Shown here: positions 1 to 7,866 of the stretch, piece after piece
How positions within the stretch are numbered: position 1 is the first letter of the stretch
How the letters are laid out: every line of letters starts with the position of its first letter
Origin: Saprospirales bacterium
GTDB taxonomy: Bacteria > Bacteroidota > Bacteroidia > Chitinophagales > Saprospiraceae
Assembly (NCBI GenBank): GCA_016711045.1
Contig: JADJTT010000006.1
Coordinates: 248,001 to 312,000, forward strand
Length of the DNA stretch: 64,000 nt
Direction: 5' to 3'
Program-made: the position numbers and the translations under genes
Notes under the pieces: model-generated
What the model saw: the letters and a program-made list of their open reading frames with translations, nothing else
Databases searched by the model: none
Told to the model about the DNA's origin: nothing

Positions 1-1
1 G

Positions 2-787
2 GGGCAATTGTACGAACCCTTTGTACGGCAGGGCAACCCCATCCTGTTTATGGACGAACGCTCGGCCGAAATGACCAAGTACGCGGCCAACTCCTACCTG
101 GCTACCCGGATTACTTTTATGAATGAGATCGCGAACCTGTGCGAATTGGTCGGAGCCAATGTAGATATGGTCCGGCTCGGTATCGGGAGCGATACCCGTA
201 TCGGCAAACGCTTTCTGTTCCCGGGAGTGGGCTATGGAGGAAGTTGTTTTCCCAAAGATGTACAGGCGTTGGCGAAAACAGCCCGGGAATACCAATACGA
301 TTTTAAGATACTCCATTCGGTTATGGAGGTGAATACCATTCAAAAGATCAAATTGGCTGATAAGATCAAGGCCTTTTTTGGGAAAGACCTCAAAGGTAAA
401 ACCATCGCCCTTTGGGGACTGGCTTTTAAGCCCAACACCGACGATATCCGGGAAGCGCCTGCGCTGTATACGATCGATGCACTGTTGGAAGCAGGGGCCA
501 CGATCCGGGCGTTTGATCCGGAAGCTATGGAAAACGTGCGGGCGATCTATGGCGATACGGTTTTTATGGCCAAAGACCAATACGAAGCACTGCTGGGAGC
601 TGATGCCCTGGCGATCATCACCGAATGGGCCGTATTCCGCTCGCCCAGCTTTGAAGTGATGAAGGAGTTGCTGAAAGACCGGCTGGTCTTTGATGGCCGA
701 AATCTCTACGATCTCGTACAAATGCAGGATGCGGGATTCTATTATGAAAGCATCGGACGCGATGCAGTCGATGGAAGAAGTAAATAG
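2..787 (+). CDS. ugd: UDP-glucose 6-dehydrogenase, C-terminal part (5' end outside window)
   Basis: This enzyme oxidises UDP-glucose to UDP-glucuronate with two NAD+ in the cytoplasm, feeding capsule and exopolysaccharide synthesis. The frame is already open at base 2 and reads GQLYEPFVRQGNP, so the N-terminal Rossmann domain lies upstream of the window. The visible part holds the central helical domain and the catalytic cysteine motif GYGGSCFPKD. The C-terminal UDP-binding domain follows, with ALWGLAFKPNTDDIREAP and ending around FDGRNLYD. A TTG at base 8 is not a credible start because homology continues upstream of it. The family assignment is secure. The local context gives no information about which polysaccharide it serves. 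Confidence 0.95.
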   Translation, partial: GQLYEPFVRQGNPILFMDERSAEMTKYAANSYLATRITFMNEIANLCELVGANVDMVRLGIGSDTRIGKRFLFPGVGYGGSCFPKDVQALAKTAREYQYDFKILHSVMEVNTIQKIKLADKIKAFFGKDLKGKTIALWGLAFKPNTDDIREAPALYTIDALLEAGATIRAFDPEAMENVRAIYGDTVFMAKDQYEALLGADALAIITEWAVFRSPSFEVMKELLKDRLVFDGRNLYDLVQMQDAGFYYESIGRDAVDGRSK

Positions 788-854
788 CGATTAAGAAATC
801 GTGCGCGCATACCTTATCAGGGCGAAACGGCGTTTCAAAGAAAAACCAGCAAAT

Positions 855-1468
855 ATGATACTCCGGGCATTTTTTTTAATCGCTATCACCACCCTGCTTT
901 TCTCCTGCGGAGAGACCGAACGGGTAAAAGTTCGCGATGAACAAGGTAACGTAGTCGAGGAATATTGGCGGGATAAGACCGATTTTGCGAAGCAGGGAGC
1001 TTATATCGCCTATTTTCCGGAAGGAGGTAAACAGGAAGAGGCCAACTATGTGCGCGATACCCTGGACGGGGTGCGCATGATCTATTACCCCAATGGAAAT
1101 ACCCAAATTGTGGAGCATTACCGGATGGGGCTGTTTGTGGCCTTTATCAGACCTTTTACGAAAGTGGAAAACTGGAACTGGAAGGGAATTACGTCAATAA
1201 TGTCATGGCGGGGTCCTGGAAACGCTACTACGAAAATGGCCAGCTGCTCGAAGATGTACAGTTTGAAAACAACGAGGAGAACGGCCCTTTCGTGGAATAC
1301 TATGACAATGGCAATCTCAAGGCCAAAGGCGCCTATTTGAACGGCGACCATGAGCATGGCCTCCTGGAACTATACGATACCACCGGCCAATTGGAACGCA
1401 AAATGAATTGCGAAATGGGCCTTTGCCGTACGTTTTGGACCCCCGATTCGACTGCCGTGCAGGATTAG
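855..1468 (+). pseudogene. YwqK-like (MORN-type repeat) lipoprotein, frameshifted
   Basis: The ATG at 855 opens a lipoprotein signal peptide (MILRAFFLIAITTLLFSCGE, lipobox Cys). Repeats of the type YYPNGNTQ follow. The reading frame then changes near 1131-1141. In the second frame the text continues with LYQTFYESGKLELEG, KRYYENGQL and EYYDNGNLKAKG, ending at 1468. The repeats on both sides belong to one array of aromatic-aromatic-x-x-G-x-L/N units. This is the type found in proteins called YwqK-family antitoxins, although a toxin partner is not visible. Adding one G at 1139-1140 would give ...LFVGLYQTFY and restore a single frame of about 204 residues. The function is unknown, and the toxin-antitoxin name is only a family label. 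It is more likely a sequencing error than true decay. Confidence 0.7.
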
Positions 1469-1493
1469 TCCCCACACAACTAAACCCCAACCT

Positions 1494-2558
1494 ATGCGAT
1501 CATTTATACTGTTTCTCGTTTTTTCGGCATTCTCTATTTCCATTCAGGCTCAAATTGGCGGGGCTGCGGTCTACCAATTTTTGCAGTTTGCGCCTTCCGC
1601 GCGCGTGTCGGCACTGGGCGGCAACCTGATCACCGTGAGGGACGACGACGTCAACCTGGCGTTTGCCAATCCCGCCCTGCTCAATGCCCGGATGCACCAC
1701 GCGCTGTCCTTTAGCCACAACCTCTACCTGGCCGGCATTCAAAACGGATATGTGGCCTATGGGTATCACCTCCCTAAGGGGGACATCACGCTCCACGGAG
1801 GCTTGCAATATGTGAGCTATGGAACCTTTGACGCCACCGATGACATCGGTACGGTAACGGGTGATTTCAAGGCGGCGGAATATGCGATTACCGTAGGGGC
1901 CGGGAAACAACTCTACGAGCGGCTGTCGGTGGGCGCCAACCTTAAGTTCGTCACTTCCCAACTCGAGAGTTATCATTCTGTAGGACTGGCTGCCGATCTG
2001 GCTGCTACTTTTTTCGATACCACCCGCAATTTTGCCGCTTCGCTGGTGTTGCGCAATATCGGCGGACAATTATCGACTTACAGCGAAGGCAACCGGGAAA
2101 AGATCCCCTATGATATGCAGGTCGGAATTTCCCAGCGGTTGCGCTATTTGCCTTTCCGCTTTTCCATCATTTACCACCATCTTCATCGCTGGAATGTCAC
2201 CTACGACGATCCCAACGCGGTGGAGTCTGTACTTTTTCTGGGAGAGGCGCCGAAAGAAAGCCAGTTCAGCCTGTTTGCCGACAACCTGTTTAGGCATTTC
2301 ATTTTCAGCGGCGAATTTCTCTTTGGGCGCAACGAGCCTCTTCGCCTTCGTTTCGGATACAACCACTTGCTTCGCAAAGAGCTGTCTGTCGAGAATTTTC
2401 GAAGCCTGACGGGGTTCACCTTTGGCATCGGAATTAAAGTGAACCGGTTCCGCATTGATTATGGCCGGGGGATCTACCACCTGGCAGGCGGATTAAACCA
2501 TTTTACCCTGTCTACCAACTTGTCGGAGTTTTCAACTAAACGACTTTTGGACAAATAA
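1494..2558 (+). CDS. porQ: Type IX secretion system protein PorQ
   Basis: PorQ is an outer-membrane beta-barrel component of the type IX secretion system, which moves proteins with conserved C-terminal domains to the Bacteroidota cell surface. The 354-residue product has a signal peptide (MRSFILFLVFSAFSISIQAQ). The PorQ/PorV-like opening follows: YQFLQFAPSARVSALGG, then a DDD motif and the NPALL segment. After that come many alternating hydrophobic/polar strands. The length fits the family. It follows the YwqK-like gene by 25 bp and may share its transcript. A cargo protein with a matching sorting domain is encoded at 54536-56187, which supports a functional system in this genome. The name rests on the N-terminal signature and overall barrel pattern. 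Confidence 0.85.
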   Translation: MRSFILFLVFSAFSISIQAQIGGAAVYQFLQFAPSARVSALGGNLITVRDDDVNLAFANPALLNARMHHALSFSHNLYLAGIQNGYVAYGYHLPKGDITLHGGLQYVSYGTFDATDDIGTVTGDFKAAEYAITVGAGKQLYERLSVGANLKFVTSQLESYHSVGLAADLAATFFDTTRNFAASLVLRNIGGQLSTYSEGNREKIPYDMQVGISQRLRYLPFRFSIIYHHLHRWNVTYDDPNAVESVLFLGEAPKESQFSLFADNLFRHFIFSGEFLFGRNEPLRLRFGYNHLLRKELSVENFRSLTGFTFGIGIKVNRFRIDYGRGIYHLAGGLNHFTLSTNLSEFSTKRLLDK

Positions 2559-2561
2559 TAT

Positions 2562-2672
2562 AGGACTTACGCACTTGCGAAGAAAAAAAGCCATTCTTCA
2601 AAGGCAATATCGCCACCTGCGGCGGCGATATTGCCTTTGAAAATCTTTGAATACCCGTTATGCGTAACTCCT
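2562..2672. repeat. MITE-like element with 12-bp terminal inverted repeats and internal palindrome
   Basis: The ends are AGGACTTACGCA (2562-2573) and TGCGTAACTCCT (2661-2672), inverted copies with 11 of 12 matches. Inside, an 18-bp perfect inverted repeat (2597-2614 and 2624-2641) brackets a 9-nt loop. There is no coding capacity. It sits between porQ and the sigma factor gene. No T-run follows the hairpin, so it is not a classical terminator. The rest of the gap, 2673-2818, shows nothing else that can be named. Confidence 0.55.
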
Positions 2673-2818
2673 GTAGTAAATAAAACAAACGCACGACTCG
2701 TTCTCATAAAGATTGAAATAACCGTGCATAAGTGGTTATTTCCGTGTAAATTGTAGAATAAAAGCAGCGAAAAGCCCTGTCCAGGAGTCTTTACCTTTAA
2801 CAGAAAACTTCCGAATCT

Positions 2819-3355
2819 TTGACCGATCGAGCGCTAATCGAAGGATGCATCCGGGAAGAAAGCCGGTGCCAGATGGAGGTTTTCCGGCGGTATGCCGGGA
2901 AAATGATGGTGGTATGCCGTCGTTATGCCCGCCATGAGCTGGAAGCCGAAGACATCCTCCAGGATGCTTTCATCAAAGTATTTGACAACCTGGGTAAATT
3001 TGAATTCAAAGGTTCTTTCGAAGGGTGGATACGCCGTATTGTAATCAATACCGCATTGAAGAACTTTCAGCGCGCCAGTTTTCAAAAAGAACAGTTAGGC
3101 CTTGATTCGTTCGAAGAACAATCGATCGATCCGGAGGCCGTCTCGAATCTCCAGGAAGAAGAATTGCTGGACCTCATCTCCAAGTTGCCCGATGGGTACC
3201 GGGTGGTGTTCAACCTTTATGTAATCGAGGGCTATAGCCATAAAGAAATCTCCGATATGCTGGAGATTGGCGAAAGCACCTCGCGGTCCCAGTTGGTCAA
3301 AGCGCGGAAGATGTTGAAAGAACAGATTCAAAAAATTCAAATGATCGTATTATGA
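2819..3355 (+). CDS. ECF-type RNA polymerase sigma factor (sigma-70 family)
   Basis: This extracytoplasmic-function sigma factor directs RNA polymerase to a regulon that cannot be read from the window. The 178-residue product has region 2 (residues about 15-85), including EAEDILQDAFIKVFDNLGKF and the -10-binding WIRRIVINTALKNFQR. Region 4 (about 120-172) contains LPDGYRVVFNLYVIEGYSHKE and a helix-turn-helix. The start is a TTG, chosen because TDRALIEGCI aligns with the usual family N terminus and no ATG lies closer. Its stop codon overlaps the start of the next gene (ATGA). That next gene encodes a protein with an anti-sigma-like N terminus and is the likely regulator. Confidence 0.93.
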   Translation: MTDRALIEGCIREESRCQMEVFRRYAGKMMVVCRRYARHELEAEDILQDAFIKVFDNLGKFEFKGSFEGWIRRIVINTALKNFQRASFQKEQLGLDSFEEQSIDPEAVSNLQEEELLDLISKLPDGYRVVFNLYVIEGYSHKEISDMLEIGESTSRSQLVKARKMLKEQIQKIQMIVL

Positions 3356-4632
3356 GCAATCGCGAGTTGGATCGGATAATGCGGGAGCGATTGGAGCATT
3401 TTGAGATGGAACCGCCCATGCATCTCTGGGAAAATATCGCTGCTGCACGCGCCGGCGCCCAGCGTCCTCTCCGGCCATGGATGTGGTGGAGCGGAGGTTT
3501 TGGCGTATTGGCACTCAGCGCAGGCATCGGGATATGGCTCTTGCTAGGGCAAACTTCCTGGATGAACCGGGAAGCTGATTTTACGGCGCCCAAAATCCAG
3601 GCGATGGCGGATCCGGATGCCGATCCGTGTACCACGGTCGCATTGCCTGCTGATGTGTCAACAGAAGAAACGCAAGAAGCCTTGCCTGTTGCCACGGTGG
3701 CTGTTTCGCCTGCATTGGCCCGCGAATCAGGGAAGCATGTCCAGGCATTTACGGTAGCTGCGGGGGAGGAAGTTCCTTTCCTTGCCGCCGCTTCTTCCAT
3801 GTCTTCTCTTCGCACATCAAGCGCGTTCGACGGATTACATACCGGGTTGAAATCAATCAACTGGAATTACCGCCCGAAAGATGGTTTCCCGGAAAAGAGT
3901 TGCAATGCGTTTTCAAAAGAAAAATGGAAAATGAACTGGCACCTGGAATTGGTGGGCTCGCCGGAATATGTGTTCCGGACGCTGCATTCCAGGACCCCGG
4001 AGTATGCCGACTACGCGGCAGCGCGCAATGAGATGGAGGAAATAAGAGGTGGCTTTACCGCCGGCGTTCGGGTTTCAGCCGTTACCGACTTTGGGGTGTC
4101 CTTGCGGTCGGGCATCCAATACGCGCAGATCAATGAAGTCTTCAATTACCGGGACAACAACGATATCCGGACTATCGTGACCAATGTGTACGATGGGCAA
4201 GGGAATATCATCGGATCGGATACTATTTTTGAAGCGGGTACCCATATCAAGGTTACCTACAACCGGCACCGGATGGTTGATATTCCGGTTATGGTTGGAT
4301 ATGAGTTCCAATTCCCCCGGTTTTCCATGGCGGTCCATGGAGGCGCTTCTTTCAACCTCCTGTTCCGCCAAAAAGGCGATATTTTGGGGCCACAAGAAGA
4401 GCCGGTAGCTATTTCCTCGGATGCATCAAATGGGTATCCCGTTTTCCGCGACCGCCTTGGAGTGAGTTTGGTAGGTTCTATCGGTTTCAACTATCGCTTG
4501 ACACCGGAGTTGCAATTCATTTTGGAGCCTCAATTCCGCGTCATCCTCGACCCGGTCACCCGGCAGGATTATCCGCTCAGTCAGGAGTATTTCCTGACGG
4601 GGATAACAATGGGGGTGAGGCAGCGGCTTTGA
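3352..4632 (+). CDS. Anti-sigma-like membrane protein with C-terminal outer-membrane beta-barrel domain
   Basis: The 426-residue protein is translationally coupled to the ECF sigma gene. Residues 1-40 are charged and cytoplasm-like, with the Bacteroidota anti-sigma motif PPMHLWENI. One hydrophobic segment follows at about 46-66 (GGFGVLALSAGIGIWLLLG). A Pro/Ala/Thr-rich linker leads to about 240 residues of amphipathic strands (from WHLELVGSPEYVFRTL to the end) resembling porin-type barrels, ending in an aromatic/basic strand (GVRQRL). By inference it holds the sigma factor at the inner membrane and senses the envelope. It could instead be annotated simply as an outer membrane beta-barrel protein. 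The order anti-sigma segment, TM, barrel in one chain is notable. A strong terminator follows immediately. Confidence 0.72.
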   Translation: MSNRELDRIMRERLEHFEMEPPMHLWENIAAARAGAQRPLRPWMWWSGGFGVLALSAGIGIWLLLGQTSWMNREADFTAPKIQAMADPDADPCTTVALPADVSTEETQEALPVATVAVSPALARESGKHVQAFTVAAGEEVPFLAAASSMSSLRTSSAFDGLHTGLKSINWNYRPKDGFPEKSCNAFSKEKWKMNWHLELVGSPEYVFRTLHSRTPEYADYAAARNEMEEIRGGFTAGVRVSAVTDFGVSLRSGIQYAQINEVFNYRDNNDIRTIVTNVYDGQGNIIGSDTIFEAGTHIKVTYNRHRMVDIPVMVGYEFQFPRFSMAVHGGASFNLLFRQKGDILGPQEEPVAISSDASNGYPVFRDRLGVSLVGSIGFNYRLTPELQFILEPQFRVILDPVTRQDYPLSQEYFLTGITMGVRQRL

Positions 4633-4639
4633 AAAAAAA

Positions 4640-4670
4640 GGCCGGGCAAATGCGCCCGGCCTTTTTTTTT
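4640..4670. terminator. Bidirectional rho-independent terminator
   Basis: An 8-bp GC-rich stem (GGCCGGGC / GCCCGGCC, 4640-4647 and 4654-4661) is flanked by an A-run on the left and nine Ts on the right. It can therefore end transcription of the anti-sigma gene (+) and of mscL (-). The mscL stop codon lies inside the T-run. Confidence 0.9.
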
Positions 4671-5079
4671 ACTTCTTCAGCAAATCCCTGATCTCTGCCA
4701 GCAACTGCTCCTGTGCGGAGGGTGCAGGCGGAGCAGCGGGCGCTGCTTCCTCTTTCTTCTGCATATTGTTATAGGCTTTCATCACCATGAAGATCGCGAA
4801 AGCGATGATCAGGAAGTTGATGATCGTTTGGATGAACATCCCGTAACGGAGATCGACGGCTTCTTTGACCACAGCTCCATCAGCGCCTACTTCAGCGGCC
4901 TGGAGGTTAACGGCCAATTGGGAGAAGTCGACGCCGCCGAGGAGCAGGCCGAGGGGCGGAAGAATGATATCGTTGGTAAAAGAGGCCACCACGGTGCCAA
5001 AGGCTCCGGCGACGATCACGGCAACGGCCAGTTCCAGCACATTGCCCCGCATGATGAAGGCTTTAAATTCTTTTAACAT
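4669..5079 (-). CDS. mscL: Large-conductance mechanosensitive channel MscL
   Basis: MscL is an inner-membrane homopentamer that opens under high membrane tension and protects against osmotic down-shock. The 136-residue protein has the classic start MLKEFKAFIMRGNVLELAVA. TM1 includes AVIVAGAFGTVVASFTNDI, followed by the periplasmic loop with PPLGLLLGGVDFS. TM2 (FIQTIINFLIIAFAIFMVMK) leads to a cytoplasmic helix ending in EQLLAEIRDLLKK. The start at 5079 fits the family. An upstream ATG would add 30 residues with no family support. It is monocistronic, between a terminator and the aconitase gene. Confidence 0.97.
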   Translation of the reverse strand: MLKEFKAFIMRGNVLELAVAVIVAGAFGTVVASFTNDIILPPLGLLLGGVDFSQLAVNLQAAEVGADGAVVKEAVDLRYGMFIQTIINFLIIAFAIFMVMKAYNNMQKKEEAAPAAPPAPSAQEQLLAEIRDLLKK

Positions 5080-5212
5080 AGGTCTTTCTGTTTTGTGAGC
5101 AATTTGAAAATAAGGACTGTGGATGAGCCCGCAGCCATTGTTCCGACAGTTAATTTGACACCAGGTCACATTTTAATGTGTCGACCACTGAAAAAGTACG
5201 TTGAAATTAATG

Positions 5213-5250
5213 AAAAAACAAAGGAGAGCCAAAATTTGACTCTCCTTTGT
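5213..5250 (-). terminator. Rho-independent terminator after aconitase
   Basis: An 11-bp stem (5219-5229 with 5240-5250; ACAAAGGAGAG / CTCTCCTTTGT) is followed on the minus strand by a T-rich run. It lies 23 bp past the aconitase stop codon. Confidence 0.8.
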
Positions 5251-5273
5251 AATGCACCTGGATGCAGGGGGGG

Positions 5274-7541
5274 TTAAGCGCCCAACTCCTCCCGTATCTT
5301 ATTCAGTGCCGATCCTGCTTTCACCCACTCGATCTGCTGTTCGTTGTAGGTGTGGGCTACTTCGAAGGTGTCCTGCGTACCATCGGTGTGGTGCAATACT
5401 ACTTTCATATTTTTACCTGGCGCCATTTCTGCTAATCCCATGATATCGATGGTGTCATCCTGGCGAATCCGGTCATAGTCGGCAGTATTGACGAAGGTCA
5501 ATGCCAGCATGCCCTGCTTCTTGAGGTTGGTCTCGTGGATGCGGGCAAACGACTTGACGATGACGGCCTTCACCCCTAAATAGCGGGGTTCCATGGCTGC
5601 ATGTTCGCGGGAGGATCCTTCTCCGTAGTTCTCTTCCCCAAACACCACCGTGCTGACACCTGCTTTTTGATAAGCGCGTGCGGAGTCGGGTACGGCCATG
5701 TATTGGTTTTCCACGAAGTTGAGCACCTTGTTCGTCTCCTCGTTGAAGAAATTGATCGCACCGATCAAGCAGTTGTTGGAGATATTCTCCAGGTGGCCGC
5801 GGTATACCAGCCAGGGACCGGCCATGGAAATATGGTCGGTGGTACATTTGCCCTTTGCTTTGATCAGGGCGCGCATGCTTTTCAGTTGCGCCTGGGTGAT
5901 CGGTATGAAGGGAGTCAGTAACTGCAGGCGGGTTGAAGTTGGGGCTACCGAAATAGCTACGCTACTGCTATCGGAGGCGGGCTCCACATACCCGGCATCG
6001 CCCACGTCGAAACCTTTAGGTGGGAGCTCCTGTCCCGTTGGCGGGTCGAGTTTCACTTTTTCACCGGCCTCATTGAGGAGGGTATCGGTGAGGGGGTTGA
6101 AGGCCAGGTCGCCGGCGATCGCCATAGCGGTGACGATCTCGGGGGAAGCCACAAAAGAACGGGTCTGCGGGTTGCCGTCGTTGCGCTTGGAAAAGTTGCG
6201 GTTGAAAGAGGTAATGATCGAATTGGCGCGGTTGGGATCGTCGGTGTGGCGGGCCCACTGGCCAATGCAGGGGCCGCAAGCGTTGGCCAGCACGACGCCT
6301 CCGATATCTTCAAATGCACCCAGGAGTCCGTCGCGTTCCACCGTAAAGCGGATCTGCTCGGAGCCTGGGGTGACTGTAAACTCGGATTTTACCTTCAATT
6401 TTTTGGCTACTGCTTGCCGGGCAATCGAAGCAGCCCGGTCGAGGTCTTCATAGGAAGAGTTGGTGCAGGAGCCGATCAGGCCCACTTCCAGTTTCTGCGG
6501 GTAGCCGTTCTTTTTCACAGCTTCGGCAAATTTGGAGATCGGCCAGGCCAGGTCGGGTGTGTACGGGCCGTTGATATGCGGTTCGAGGATCGAGAGGTCG
6601 ATCTCGATCACCTGGTCGAAGTATTTATCGGGTTCCTGATAGCATTCGATATCGCCGGTCAGGTGATGGGCGATGCGGTCGGCCATTTTGGCTACTTCCT
6701 CGCGCCCGGTGGCGCGCAGGTATCTGCTCATCGATTCGTCGTATCCGAAGACGGAAGTGGTGGCTCCGATCTCGGCGCCCATGTTGCAGATGGTACCTTT
6801 GCCGGTGCAAGACATTGATTCAGCGCCGGGGCCGAAGTATTCTACGATGGCGCCCGTACCGCCTTTCACGGTCAGGATGCCGGCCACCTTGAGGATCACA
6901 TCCTTGGAGGAGGTCCAGCCACTCATCTTGCCGGTGAGTTTGACGCCGATCAATTTTGGCATCTTCAGTTCCCAGGGCATACCTACCATCACGTCGACGG
7001 CGTCGGCGCCGCCTACTCCGATAGCAATCATGCCAAGACCGCCGGCATTGGGCGTATGGGAGTCGGTGCCGATCATCATCGCGCCGGGAAATGCGTAATT
7101 TTCCAGCACGATCTGGTGAATAATCCCTGCACCGGGCTTCCAGAAACCGATGCCGTATTTGTTGGAAACAGACTCGAGAAAGTCGTAAACTTCCGAGTTG
7201 TCACTGATAGCGGTTTTAAGGTCCTGGTCAGCGCCGGTCTTCGCCTGGATCAGGTGATCGCAGTGTACGGTGCTGGGCACTGCTGCCTGGGAGCGCCCGC
7301 ACATCATAAACTGCAAAAGTGCCATCTGCGCGGTGGCATCCTGCATGGCTACGCGGTCGGGAGCAAAAAAGACATAATCCTTGCCCCGGTTGTACACGTG
7401 CAACGGAGAATCGGGGTGAAGGTGCGTGTAAAGGATCTTTTCTGCCAGCGTAATCGGGCGGCCGAGTTTTCGGGTTACCTGGTCAATTTTTTTGGGTAAC
7501 GACTCGTAATGAGCCTTGATCATATCTAAATCGAAAACCAT
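5274..7541 (-). CDS. acn: Aconitate hydratase (mitochondrial-type aconitase)
   Basis: Aconitase interconverts citrate and isocitrate in the TCA cycle using a [4Fe-4S] cluster. The 755-residue length matches the mitochondrial-type aconitases of Bacteroidota rather than the ~890-residue AcnA. The cluster ligands are visible as Cys359 (IGSCTNSSYED) and Cys422/Cys425 (NACGPCIGQW). Substrate and active-site segments include TDSHTPNAGGLG and FGEENYGEGSSREHAA in the swivelling C-terminal domain. The gene is transcribed alone and ends at its own terminator. Its upstream region, shared with a divergent XRE regulator, contains two large palindromes. A complete TCA enzyme of this type suggests respiratory metabolism. 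Confidence 0.97.
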   Translation of the reverse strand: MVFDLDMIKAHYESLPKKIDQVTRKLGRPITLAEKILYTHLHPDSPLHVYNRGKDYVFFAPDRVAMQDATAQMALLQFMMCGRSQAAVPSTVHCDHLIQAKTGADQDLKTAISDNSEVYDFLESVSNKYGIGFWKPGAGIIHQIVLENYAFPGAMMIGTDSHTPNAGGLGMIAIGVGGADAVDVMVGMPWELKMPKLIGVKLTGKMSGWTSSKDVILKVAGILTVKGGTGAIVEYFGPGAESMSCTGKGTICNMGAEIGATTSVFGYDESMSRYLRATGREEVAKMADRIAHHLTGDIECYQEPDKYFDQVIEIDLSILEPHINGPYTPDLAWPISKFAEAVKKNGYPQKLEVGLIGSCTNSSYEDLDRAASIARQAVAKKLKVKSEFTVTPGSEQIRFTVERDGLLGAFEDIGGVVLANACGPCIGQWARHTDDPNRANSIITSFNRNFSKRNDGNPQTRSFVASPEIVTAMAIAGDLAFNPLTDTLLNEAGEKVKLDPPTGQELPPKGFDVGDAGYVEPASDSSSVAISVAPTSTRLQLLTPFIPITQAQLKSMRALIKAKGKCTTDHISMAGPWLVYRGHLENISNNCLIGAINFFNEETNKVLNFVENQYMAVPDSARAYQKAGVSTVVFGEENYGEGSSREHAAMEPRYLGVKAVIVKSFARIHETNLKKQGMLALTFVNTADYDRIRQDDTIDIMGLAEMAPGKNMKVVLHHTDGTQDTFEVAHTYNEQQIEWVKAGSALNKIREELGA

Positions 7542-7711
7542 GTCGGAAGGGTTTAATTAATAAAAGGAGGCACCTTGAAAAGAATGACAAAGGTACAACT
7601 TTTGCGTCACTTACATAAAGCGTTGGCGCCGGGGAATTGTTTAAAATATAGGATGTGGACACAGGTCACATCTCATATTTTATTTTCATTGTCTTCATAA
7701 AGCAAATATAC

Positions 7712-7800
7712 TTTATAAGGTTAAATGGGCTGCCACAGGCAGCCCATTTAACCTTATAAAACATATCTCCCCGCGTGCGGCGGGGAGATATGTTTTATAA
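7712..7800. repeat. Two overlapping long perfect palindromes in the acn/XRE divergent spacer
   Basis: Palindrome 1 has 23-bp perfect arms (7712-7734 and 7738-7760) around the loop ACA. Palindrome 2 has 21-bp perfect arms (7754-7774 and 7780-7800) around GTGCG. They share the TTATAA junction, so TTATAA occurs three times at the outer and middle boundaries. They lie upstream of both divergent genes, so termination of either is not the obvious role. The rest of the 325-bp spacer (7542-7711 and 7801-7866) shows only a possible -7 box, TATTTTTG, at 7855-7862. Confidence 0.85.
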
Positions 7801-7866
7801 AGTTTCAAGTCTTGAGTTAGGCAGCGAATTTTCGCTAAATTACATGAAATTCCTTATTTTTGGGGA

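Noticed and set aside
855..1468. Functional toxin-antitoxin pair
   Set aside because: Only the YwqK-like repeat protein is seen. It is a lipoprotein and has no toxin next to it; the family name alone is not evidence.
5080..5169. Upstream start for mscL
   Set aside because: The extra 30 residues have no MscL similarity; the channel N terminus is at MLKEFKAF.
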